A DNA stretch of 12,875 nt from JBBDWZ01 sp050732575 (GTDB taxonomy: Bacteria > Gemmatimonadota > Gemmatimonadetes > Longimicrobiales > RSA9). The stretch lies in assembly GCA_050732575.1 (NCBI GenBank), contig JBOHRF010000128.1, positions 1-12,875 of the forward strand. The letters run 5' to 3'. Below, piece by piece: positions 6,545-12,875 of this stretch. The notes under the pieces were generated by a model. It searched no databases. It was given only the letters and a program-made list of their open reading frames with translations, and was not told the origin of the DNA. The position numbers and the translations under genes are program-made. Within the stretch, counting starts at the first letter, position 1. Every line of letters begins with the position of its first letter.

Positions 6545-7507
6545 CTACCGATCTACCGCGCACTCTGCCGTTGAAGCTTTGCTCGTGTCTCCCTCCGACG
6601 CGGCCCTCAGCGTAATAGACCCCGCTGCCGCCGCGGCTGCGCTCCGCCCGACGTGCACGGCCAGTTGCTGCGCTCCACCGAACGGAATGGCAACCAGCGC
6701 ATTGCCGAGCTGCGCGCTCCAGCCCGTACCGGATGCGGTTACCGACAGCCGATAAATATCCTGGTTGAGGTATCGGTTGGCGTCCTCGGGATGCAGGGCG
6801 GGAGCGGTAGCCGCGCCTGTACCGGTGTTACGCACCGTGAACGTGCAGGTGCCGCGGCTTCCTCTCACTCGTTGCGCGGCGGCAGGCTCGATAGCCACAC
6901 CGCGCTGCTGCGGACCCGCGCCGTCCAGTGACTTCACACCCACCGCATAGGACAGGACGCCGCGCTCGCGGTGCACATCGACCACGTAGAAATGCAGGCG
7001 ATTGTGTGGATCCTGCCACTCGTACTGGCTGCCCGAGTCGAGACCCGCGTGGAACAGTGCATCGTTCAGTTGGCGATAGTCCGCCACGGTGCGCATCGCG
7101 ACTTCACCGTCGGGCCGGATGTAGTCGACCTTCTTGATGTCTTCCGGATGCGCATCGATGACCCAGGTGAAGCAGTTGTAGCTGGCACCGCACGATCCAC
7201 CGCGGCCGCCGCCGCCACCACCTCCACCACCAGCGCCGCGGCCCCGCCCTCCCTGCGCCGAGCCGCCGGGCACGACCGGTATCGCGGCCGGACCATTGGT
7301 GCGGCCGCGTCCCACACTGCCATCGTTGGGACGCCCGTTTTTGTTCCTGGAAATCAACACACCAATGTCCGGTGTGAACGAGTCGTATCCGATGCGCTGC
7401 ACGACTTCCATCGTGTAGAAATTGTACTCGGGTCGTCCCGCCGAGAGTGGATTGGCGTTCATGTCATCGGCGGGTGTGCGATCCTGTGGCGCGGCTCCAT
7501 CGAGCAC
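6545..7507 (-). CDS. C-terminal part of the M6-like metalloprotease (broken gene)
   Basis: This continues the gene that starts at 8686 after two nearby one-base indels; it is in the same frame as the N-terminal piece. The 320 residues from GTG 7507 hold the end of the protease region (NFYTMEVVQRIGYDSFTPDIGVLISRNKN), then a linker with a nine-residue Gly run (GGRGRGAGGGGGGGGG). A mixed domain with WVIDAHPEDIKKVDYIRPDG and LHFYVVDVHRERGVLSYAVGV follows. The last about 100 residues (GTCTFTVRNTGTGAATAP..) look like a NEW3-type beta-sandwich that could bind a substrate or the cell surface. In-frame coding actually reaches back to about 7567 (AKVTARAVEPAAGNLAGIYIVLDG), so the GTG is not a real start. 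Confidence 0.65.
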   Translation of the reverse strand: MLDGAAPQDRTPADDMNANPLSAGRPEYNFYTMEVVQRIGYDSFTPDIGVLISRNKNGRPNDGSVGRGRTNGPAAIPVVPGGSAQGGRGRGAGGGGGGGGGRGGSCGASYNCFTWVIDAHPEDIKKVDYIRPDGEVAMRTVADYRQLNDALFHAGLDSGSQYEWQDPHNRLHFYVVDVHRERGVLSYAVGVKSLDGAGPQQRGVAIEPAAAQRVRGSRGTCTFTVRNTGTGAATAPALHPEDANRYLNQDIYRLSVTASGTGWSAQLGNALVAIPFGGAQQLAVHVGRSAAAAAAGSITLRAASEGDTSKASTAECAVDR

Positions 7508-7603
7508 GATGTAGATGCCGGCCAGATTGCCGGCCGCCGGCTCGACCGCGCGCGCCGTGACCTTTGCCCACCACCAGTCCCGACTGCGCGAGTCCGTTGC
7601 GAT

Positions 7604-8686
7604 TCAACTGCAGCAATGTGCCGGGGGCGAGGAAGTCGGCAGCATGCGGCTGCGCAGCGTGAGCCCAGCCGGCATGGCCGCACGTTCCGTGGGCGGCACC
7701 ACCCAGCGCCGGTGCGGACCGCCCGGCCCATTGAACGAGCCGCGATCCATGATGTCCCACGGCCCCGATCCCACGCGCCGGTACGGTTGGATGTAGGGAT
7801 TGTTGTTGTTGTCGGGCACACTGAAGGCGAGGTGCGCAATCTCGTGTGTGATGGTGCCCGAGTTTTCGCCCTGGCGCACGGATGAAAGACCCCATTGCAT
7901 CTGCCCAGCCTTCCAGCTGGTCCAGGGCACGTACCGTGTCGTTACCCAACGTGGCTTGCTGGTGTCCGGATTGCCCCATTCCGGCGGAATGTCGTCGCGG
8001 CTGGCAAATTTCATCTCACCGAATTCCTGCCACACACCCGTCTCGTCGTAGCCGGCATAAATGCGCAGCACGAAGTCGTACTTGCTCTTGATGTCCGCGC
8101 CCGCAGCACGTGCCCATAACGTGTCCGCGTCCGGCTCCATGCGGCCATCCACCGTGTAGCCGCTTGGTGCCGCGCCCTCCTGACCCCATTCGTTGAGGCC
8201 GTACTGGAACAACTTCTTGGGCATGCGATACGGACCGTACGCGTCCAGTTTGGCGATGCCGATGCGGCGCCGCGACTGCTCCATCCAGTAGCCGTTGATG
8301 GTTTGGCCGTGATTGATTGGTGACGGTGTGTTGAAGAAGTCGGCATAGAACTGCGCCACGCGCTCGCGCGGCACCGCATCGACCTGTGGGTTCCCGAACA
8401 ACTCGGTGCGTTTGCGCTGTGTGATCACGAACGGTTGATCGTCGAAGTCGATGGCCACCAGTGCCACCTTGAATTGACGGCGCGTGGGCACCAGCCGCGG
8501 GTCCGCCCAATTGATGCCCGGGATCGGCTTGTAGTCCGCCCAGCTCATGCTGTCCTGGTCCAACACGCGCTGGGGGTCTATGGGCGGCGCCGATTGCTCC
8601 ACGTTCTGCCTCGGCGGCTCCGAGCGCGTAGAACATCCACTGGCCATGATCACACAATAGAACCATGCGAAACGGCGGATTGGCAT
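7604..8686 (-). CDS. M6-like metalloprotease, lipoprotein-type N-terminal part (broken gene)
   Basis: The signal MPIRRFAWFYCVIMASGC has lipobox ASGC (Cys 18), so the enzyme should be tethered outside the membrane. HEIAH at residues 281-285 is the zinc-binding HExxH, with D292 as a possible third ligand, and GSGPWDIMDRGSFNGPGGPH (306-325) is the Met-turn region typical of immune-inhibitor-A-like M6 peptidases. The frame breaks after P350: a missing G near 7637 leads to a false TGA at 7604-7606. The correct reading (DFLAPGTLLQLNRNGLAQSGLVV) is in the next frame and returns to the original frame at about 7567. The rejoined gene 6545-8686 would be about 713 residues. The ATG at 8686 has GGAG and AGGG before it; the longer start at 8722 reads into the inverted repeat. 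Confidence 0.75.
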   Translation of the reverse strand: MPIRRFAWFYCVIMASGCSTRSEPPRQNVEQSAPPIDPQRVLDQDSMSWADYKPIPGINWADPRLVPTRRQFKVALVAIDFDDQPFVITQRKRTELFGNPQVDAVPRERVAQFYADFFNTPSPINHGQTINGYWMEQSRRRIGIAKLDAYGPYRMPKKLFQYGLNEWGQEGAAPSGYTVDGRMEPDADTLWARAAGADIKSKYDFVLRIYAGYDETGVWQEFGEMKFASRDDIPPEWGNPDTSKPRWVTTRYVPWTSWKAGQMQWGLSSVRQGENSGTITHEIAHLAFSVPDNNNNPYIQPYRRVGSGPWDIMDRGSFNGPGGPHRRWVVPPTERAAMPAGLTLRSRMLPTSSPPAHCCS

Positions 8687-8712
8687 CGTCCCTATCTCCA
8701 TGAATACGGTAT

Positions 8713-8898
8713 ACGGATTCAACAGACGAGCACGAGCACGACTACGACTACGATCACGAAAACGAAGGACAGGGTGCGCTTCGATGCTGCCCGGTGTCTC
8801 CAGGTCCTATCAATCCCGGCGGCTCTCCAAGACCCGCTCGCTCTTCGTTAACCGTGACCGTAGTCGTAGTCGTGCTCGTGCTCGTCCGTTGAATCCGT
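8713..8898. repeat. Long inverted repeat, 46-bp arms with 94-bp spacer
   Basis: Bases 8713-8758 are the reverse complement of 8853-8898 with two mismatches (8724/8887 and 8753/8858). The arms are built from CGTAGT / CGTGCT trinucleotide-like pairs. Another run, AACGAAG / CTTCGTT, pairs further inside after one gap. The whole structure fills the gap between the M24 stop and the M6 start. In the minus-strand transcript it would form a long stem ending 26 nt before the M6 start codon. It may be a non-autonomous MITE-like element or an mRNA structure; no coding sequence lies in the spacer. Confidence 0.8.
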
Positions 8899-8920
8899 TA
8901 ATCCGTTGAATCCGTTATCC
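8874..8920. repeat. Dispersed repeat, copy 2 (34-bp core plus TCCGTT tandem units)
   Basis: Bases 8874-8907 are identical to 6483-6516. They are followed by further TCCGTT units up to the M24 stop codon at 8926. This copy also forms most of the right arm of the long inverted repeat; the left arm (8713-8743) is a third, inverted and slightly diverged copy. Confidence 0.8.
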
Positions 8921-8925
8921 GTTAG

Positions 8926-10491
8926 TCAGTCCGTAATGACTTTCTTCCACGGCATGACGCTGGGCGGATAATCCTGGATTATGCCCTTCATGCGCACGGT
9001 CCGTTCTATGTCCTCGAGTCTGGAGGGCATGAAGTCCGTGAAGTTCTCGAAGCCGGTCTCGGTGACCACGCCCACATCTTCATAGCGCATGTACAACACG
9101 GTCTGTCCGTTGGCGTCCCGCATGCGCAGCTGGGGATCGACGGAGAACACCTGTCCGACTTTGAGCGGATTGGAGCGGCCGCCTACGTCGTGCACGGCCA
9201 GACCGACGGCGTGAGAGAACACGCCGCCACCCGTGCGCACCAGGTCGCGCGCGGCCTGTTCATGCTCGGGCTTCACGAACTTCGTACGCGCGAAGACCGG
9301 TTCCATGGCGGCGCGTGCCTCTTCCATCACTTGTTGCGAGGTCACTCCCGGCTTGATGCGTGCGATGATGGCATTGCGATATTCCAGGATGAAGCCCAGC
9401 AGAGCGCGTTGCTCGGGATTGAACGTGCCGTTCACCGGCCACATGCGGCCAATGTCGCTCGTGTAGTAGCGAAAGTCCGGTGCGTAGTCCATGAGCACCA
9501 GATCGCCATCCTTCAATTCACTCGTGTTCCGGAAATAATGCAGGCTCACGATGTTGCTCATGCCGGCCGCCGTGATGGAGCGATAGCCGTCCAGACGCGC
9601 GCCGTTGGCCAGGAAGACATAACGAGCGGCGGCATCCAGGTGATACTCGAACACACCAGGCTGCGTGGCTTTCATGGCTTCTATGATGCCCAGCGCGGCA
9701 ATCTGTGATGCTCTGCGGATCAGATCGATCTCGCGCGGACTCTTGATGCTGCGCAGCTCATCCAGCACGGGCGAAAGGTCCCTGACTTCGGCACCCAGGC
9801 GAGTTTGCAGCAGGTGCACGAAGTGCAGCTCTTCCGAGGGCCGCTGGTCCCAGTAGTCTGCCACTTGCGCACGCCCCGCACTGGCCGCCTCGCCCCTGCT
9901 CATGGCGTAATTCTCGGCGGGCGCAAACGGCGTGTAGATCACCATGCGTGCACCGCCCCGCCCACGACCGCCACCGCCGGCACCGCCCGCCCCTGCGGCC
10001 CTACCCGCGCCCTCGGCTGCGCCCGCCGTGACAGGTGGCGGCCAGCCCTCACGCATTGCATCGACGGGCTGCACGTTGTCCGCACCGGTCAGCCGTTTCA
10101 CCAGGTCGGCGTCATCCGCGGAGAGAACTCGTCCCTCGGCTGCTTCCAGCTGCGCGTTGCGGCGCGGCAAATACATCGTGGTGGTTCGATTGCGACCGTC
10201 GAACATGATGTAGGAGCCCGGGGTCTCGACGCCCGACAAGTAGTAGAATTCATTGTTCTGGCGAGGAAAGATAAAGCCGGGTGTCATTCCGACACCCGCC
10301 ACCACGGCAACGGCATTGTTGCCGATCTGGTCGTAGATACGAGCCCAGCGGGCTTTGAATTCCGCAGCCGGGAAATCCGTCTGGTAGACCGGCACATCGG
10401 CCTGCGCCCTGACCTCATGCGTTGCCAGCATTGACAGCAGGACCACGGTTGCGAGCGCGAGGAGCGCATACCACTTCCGAGCTTGCCTCAT
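8926..10491 (-). CDS. Exported M24 (Xaa-Pro) aminopeptidase-like enzyme
   Basis: The 521-residue protein has a signal peptide (MRQARKWYALLALATVVLLSML..VRAQA) and should act in the periplasm or outside, removing N-terminal residues before proline. An aminopeptidase-P N-terminal domain (FKARWARIYDQIG..NNEFYYLSGVETPGSYIMF) precedes the pita-bread M24 domain. Candidate metal ligands, counted from this start, are D335 (VLMDYAPD), D346 (TSDIGR), H427 (FSHAVGLAVHD), D452 (FSVDPQ, where many members have Glu) and E471 (RYEDVGVVTE). A Gly/Ala/Arg-rich insert at about 156-181 sits between the domains. The ATG at 10491 is preferred over the one at 10542 because GGAG precedes it and the signal peptide starts there. 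The M6 protease gene follows on the same strand after the inverted repeat; both are secreted peptidases. Confidence 0.85.
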   Translation of the reverse strand: MRQARKWYALLALATVVLLSMLATHEVRAQADVPVYQTDFPAAEFKARWARIYDQIGNNAVAVVAGVGMTPGFIFPRQNNEFYYLSGVETPGSYIMFDGRNRTTTMYLPRRNAQLEAAEGRVLSADDADLVKRLTGADNVQPVDAMREGWPPPVTAGAAEGAGRAAGAGGAGGGGRGRGGARMVIYTPFAPAENYAMSRGEAASAGRAQVADYWDQRPSEELHFVHLLQTRLGAEVRDLSPVLDELRSIKSPREIDLIRRASQIAALGIIEAMKATQPGVFEYHLDAAARYVFLANGARLDGYRSITAAGMSNIVSLHYFRNTSELKDGDLVLMDYAPDFRYYTSDIGRMWPVNGTFNPEQRALLGFILEYRNAIIARIKPGVTSQQVMEEARAAMEPVFARTKFVKPEHEQAARDLVRTGGGVFSHAVGLAVHDVGGRSNPLKVGQVFSVDPQLRMRDANGQTVLYMRYEDVGVVTETGFENFTDFMPSRLEDIERTVRMKGIIQDYPPSVMPWKKVITD

Positions 10492-10556
10492 CGTAGTCTC
10501 CAACGTTCCTTGTGGACGTGCCCGTTCAGATAGGGGCAGCACGGGACGGATCGTAT

Positions 10557-10585
10557 ATTATATCCAGTTCAGGGGGAAGCGCTAA
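10557..10585 (-). promoter_or_regulatory. Putative promoter of the M24 gene
   Basis: On the minus strand a perfect TATAAT (10562-10557) has a weak TTAGCG (10585-10580) at 17 bp. It lies about 65 bp before the M24 start in the 96-bp divergent gap. The same AT-rich patch gives TATATT on the plus strand (10554-10559), which could serve the divergent lipoprotein gene. Confidence 0.4.
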
Positions 10586-10587
10586 CC

Positions 10588-11592
10588 GTGACCACAAGGT
10601 ACGGAACGGCCGTGATCAACACGTTCGGTGCGGCACTCGTCGTTGGGCTGAGTGCCGCTATCGTATTGCTTGGGAGTTGCGATCGAGGCGCGCAGACGAG
10701 CGGCACGCTGCCCGTAGATTCGGCGGGTGCACCGGTAACGGCGGAAACCGTCGCAGCCGACACGATTCACATTCCCACGGACCTGGACAGCTTGCGGCCG
10801 GTTCTGGACACGCTCGAGCGCCGTCTGGCGCGCGCGAGTGCCGTGGACTCAGCTGCGCTACTCTACCAATTGGGCCGCGCGCGCAGCGCGTTTGGTCCCG
10901 ATCGCAGTTCACCGCATGCCGGTTACGCAACCGCGCGATCGACCGCGTACTGGTACCATGAAATTGGCGCCAACTGGATCTATAACGGCGTCGACCTGAA
11001 CGAGTTGATCCGTCGTTTCCCCGGTAATGCTCTGGTCGATGATGCGGCCTACGCGATCACGCGTCTGCCCATGGGCGGTGAGTGCGAGGGTTTTGTCGCC
11101 TGCTATGTAGGGCGGCAGTGGGGGCCGCTCTCCGAGTTTCTGCGCGCGCACCCGCAGTCAGCGCTGGCGGATTCTGCGATTGATCGGGTGTTGGCCGGAT
11201 ATGCGCAGATCGACAGCACCGTGGATCTGCGCGTGGCCACCGATTTCATCGAGCCGGAAGAACTACGCAAGCTGGTGGCGCAGTTGGACTCGATGGGGCG
11301 TTACCTGCCGCCGCCGCGCAGCACGCGACTCCTGGAGCGTGCCGGTCAACTCTGGGCGCAGTTTGCCGATTACGAACGTGCGAAGGCTGCTTACGAAGTC
11401 GCGTTGGTCAACGCAGACGGGGCGGCGCAGACGCGCATCCGGACGCGCATGGCCGAACTGCCAACACAATCGTTCACACTCGAACTGGTGCGCGTAATTC
11501 ATCCTGGGCGGGTCGGGAGTGTGGCCGCTCGGGTGACGGCGCATATTGGTCACGGTCCCGCTGAACGGCGCGTGACGACGCGGTCGCCCTAA
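10588..11592 (+). CDS. Lipoprotein with TPR-like C-terminal helices
   Basis: The 334 residues start with a lipoprotein signal: hydrophobic FGAALVVGLSAAIVLLGSC with the acylated Cys at about residue 31. A Ser/Thr/Ala-rich linker follows, and then a mostly helical body. STRLLERAGQLWAQFADYERAKAAYEVAL resembles a tetratricopeptide repeat, and FPGNALVDDAAYAI and HPQSALADSAIDRVLAGYA are similar helical pairs, as in tol-pal-type outer-membrane assembly proteins. No catalytic motif is seen. The GTG at 10588 has AGGGGG 11 nt upstream; a second GTG at 10612 is the alternative start. It is divergent from the M24 gene and ends 12 bp before the SDR gene, so the two are probably cotranscribed. Function unknown. 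Confidence 0.65.
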   Translation: MTTRYGTAVINTFGAALVVGLSAAIVLLGSCDRGAQTSGTLPVDSAGAPVTAETVAADTIHIPTDLDSLRPVLDTLERRLARASAVDSAALLYQLGRARSAFGPDRSSPHAGYATARSTAYWYHEIGANWIYNGVDLNELIRRFPGNALVDDAAYAITRLPMGGECEGFVACYVGRQWGPLSEFLRAHPQSALADSAIDRVLAGYAQIDSTVDLRVATDFIEPEELRKLVAQLDSMGRYLPPPRSTRLLERAGQLWAQFADYERAKAAYEVALVNADGAAQTRIRTRMAELPTQSFTLELVRVIHPGRVGSVAARVTAHIGHGPAERRVTTRSP

Positions 11593-11604
11593 CCGAGCAA
11601 TCTC

Positions 11605-12543
11605 ATGGAACGGATGCCCAATCTTTCTCGCGTTCTATCATCCTGCGTCGTTATTGCGTTCATGTCGCCGGCCATGGGATCGGCGCACGCGCAACCATTG
11701 AGGACCAGGGAAAGCGCGCGCACCGACGATCCGTACCAGGGCCGCCAGATCATCCTGGTCACTGGCTCTACGGACGGTCTGGGGCGCGAAGTTGCACGCC
11801 GGCTGGCTGCGGATGGCGCGCATGTCATTGTGCATGGCCGCAACCGCGAGCGCGGGCAAACATTGGTCGATGAAATCAAGCAGTCCGGGAAAGGCAGCGC
11901 CGCGTTTTATGCCGCCGACTTCGCTTCGCTTGCCGAAGTGCGCAAGTTGGGGGAAGCCATCCTGCGCGACTACGATCGTTTGGATGTGCTGGTCAACAAT
12001 GCGGGCATCTGGCTGACGCAGGGCGAGCGCCAGCTCAGTGCCGACGGCCACGAGCTGTCCTTTGCGGTAAACTACCTGGCCGGCTTCCTGCTCACGCGCA
12101 TGCTCCTGCCGCGGCTGGTAAAAAGCGCGCCTGCGCGCATCGTGAACGTGGCCTCGGCCGCACAATCGCCCATCGATTTCGAGAACGCCATGCTGGAGCG
12201 CGGCTACAGTGGCGGGCGCGCCTACGGCCAGAGCAAACTCGCGCAGGTGATGTTCACGTTCGACCTGGCCCGCGAGCTGGAAGGTAAGCGCGTCACGGTC
12301 AATGCGCTGCATCCGGCCACCCTGATGAATACGACCATGGTGCGCAACGCGGGCGCACAACCGCGCGCCACCGTGGACGAAGGTGCCGCGGCGGTGCTTC
12401 AGCTGATCAAGGCGCCCGACCTGGTGGGTGGCCAATACTTTAACGGACTGCGTGCCGCGCGCGCCAACGCACAGGCCTATGATGAAGCCGCGCGTGAAAA
12501 ACTGCGTGCCCTGAGTACCATGTTGACGGGATCGACTGGCTGA
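11605..12543 (+). CDS. Short-chain dehydrogenase/reductase with an N-terminal signal peptide
   Basis: This is a 312-residue classical SDR. The nucleotide-binding TGSTDGLG motif is at 53-60, HGRN at 77-80 suggests NADP(H) preference, NNAG is at 131-134, and the catalytic set is N156, S184, Y207 and K211 (YGQSK). The closest look is to retinol-dehydrogenase/WWOX-type SDRs (SPIDFENAMLERGYSGGRAYGQSKLAQVMF). The substrate cannot be told. Unusually, the Rossmann fold is preceded by about 45 residues with a hydrophobic stretch (VLSSCVVIAFMSPAMGSAHAQ) that reads as a signal peptide ending at AHA-Q. ATG 11605 and ATG 11614 are both possible starts; the second has GGAACGG just before it. The stop overlaps the next start by one base (TGATG), so the genes are probably coupled. 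Confidence 0.85.
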   Translation: MERMPNLSRVLSSCVVIAFMSPAMGSAHAQPLRTRESARTDDPYQGRQIILVTGSTDGLGREVARRLAADGAHVIVHGRNRERGQTLVDEIKQSGKGSAAFYAADFASLAEVRKLGEAILRDYDRLDVLVNNAGIWLTQGERQLSADGHELSFAVNYLAGFLLTRMLLPRLVKSAPARIVNVASAAQSPIDFENAMLERGYSGGRAYGQSKLAQVMFTFDLARELEGKRVTVNALHPATLMNTTMVRNAGAQPRATVDEGAAAVLQLIKAPDLVGGQYFNGLRAARANAQAYDEAAREKLRALSTMLTGSTG

Positions 12544-12875
12544 TGATGAAGCATCGTTCGGGTGGTGCCGCGCTGGCCTCGGTGCTCGTGCTGCTGGCGC
12601 AAACCGAGATTGTCTTGGCGCAGCAACCGCCAGCACGTGCGGATTCCGTTTTTCTGCGCCCGGATTACAAAGACTTGAATGCGTTGCTGGCCGCGCTGCC
12701 CAACGTCTCACCGCCCACGTTCGATGAAGAGCGCGCGCTCTGGCTGGGGGCATTGCCGCTGGCCTGCCTGGATCGGCTGCAGCCGCGCACACCCACGCGC
12801 GGCGGCGGTGGCGGCGCACGCGGCACCGGTCCCGCCACTGACAGCGCGGGTCGCGGCGGCCGCGCGGGTGCAGCG
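12543..12875 (+). CDS. N-terminal part of a secreted protein with a Gly-rich insert (partial)
   Basis: The gene runs off the right edge after 111 codons. It starts with a signal peptide (MMKHRSGGAALASVLVLLAQTEIVLAQQ) and then reads DYKDLNALLAALPNVSPPTFDEERALWLGALPLACLDRLQ. A Gly/Arg-rich run (RGGGGGARGTG..AGRGGRAGAA) follows and continues past the edge. The start at 12543 shares its A with the SDR stop; the ATG at 12546 is an alternative. The LPLACLDRLQPR segment faintly recalls the start of DUF2891-type proteins, but that is memory only and cannot be confirmed on this fragment. It appears to be the third gene of the lipoprotein-SDR operon. Confidence 0.65.
   Translation, partial: MMKHRSGGAALASVLVLLAQTEIVLAQQPPARADSVFLRPDYKDLNALLAALPNVSPPTFDEERALWLGALPLACLDRLQPRTPTRGGGGGARGTGPATDSAGRGGRAGAA

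Noticed and set aside
6971..7885. A 304-codon plus-strand frame across the M6 gene
   Set aside because: It is antisense to recognisable protease and C-terminal domain sequence and lacks a signal or domain of its own.
9060..9120. Asp in place of Glu at the fourth M24 metal ligand as a sign of inactivity
   Set aside because: The other ligands are intact and I recall exported M24 relatives with VDPQ at this position, so it is probably a subfamily trait.
9190..10434. Long plus-strand frames across the M24 gene
   Set aside because: They are antisense shadows of a clear M24 coding region with signal peptide and metal ligands, and their translations show no domains.
11638..12819. A 393-codon minus-strand frame opposite the SDR gene
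   Set aside because: The plus strand encodes a complete SDR with all motifs; the opposite frame is Arg/His-rich and typical of a GC-rich antisense shadow.
1..12875. tRNA, rRNA or riboswitch genes
   Set aside because: No cloverleaf, rRNA-like or known riboswitch core could be seen on either strand by reading; a covariance-model search would be needed to exclude small RNAs.

Overview
The window reads as a chromosomal segment of a high-GC bacterium, most likely of the Gemmatimonadota. That placement is inference from protein style, because no rRNA or other marker is present. The clues are many secreted proteins and lipoproteins, a six-bladed propeller protein with the G-x-GPGEF-type motif, Gly/Arg/Ala-rich runs inside unrelated exported proteins, and a secreted M24/M6 peptidase pair.

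Layout. 1-162: the Gly-rich end of a plus-strand gene and its terminator. 173-2470: three abutting insertion-sequence units: a complete IS5-type element with perfect 15-bp ends and CTAG on both sides, a 5'-truncated IS630 transposase, and an IS200/IS605 remnant whose tnpA has lost its N-terminus but keeps its end hairpins. 2478-5240 (minus strand): a cassette made of a frameshifted AraC-like HTH gene, a tiny secreted Cys-rich peptide with a strong Shine-Dalgarno, a membrane-anchored thioredoxin-like protein with CxxC, and a secreted six-bladed propeller protein that overlaps the thioredoxin-like gene by 4 nt. 5539-6375: an orphan lipoprotein. 6545-8686: a lipoprotein-type M6-like metalloprotease gene split by two compensating one-base indels. 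8926-10491: an exported M24 Xaa-Pro aminopeptidase-like enzyme. 10588-12875 (plus strand, divergent): a lipoprotein with a TPR-like end, an SDR oxidoreductase with a signal peptide, and the start of another secreted Gly-rich protein, closely spaced like an operon.

Non-coding structure. The gaps around the protease genes carry a dispersed repeat: a 34-bp exact repeat at 6483-6516 and 8874-8907, flanked by short tandem TCCGTT-type units. The second copy is one arm of a 46-bp inverted repeat (8713-8758 / 8853-8898, two mismatches) lying just upstream of the M6 start codon.

The best candidate for an undescribed system is the regulator / Cys-rich peptide / CxxC thioredoxin-like / propeller cassette. 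It suggests a secreted disulfide-rich peptide with its own redox partner and a propeller acting as binder or sensor. The peptide gene has a second Cys-rich reading frame overlapping and extending past its stop, so the true peptide may be longer. Four apparent one-base indels in three genes mean that either the sequence has indel errors or these genes are decaying.
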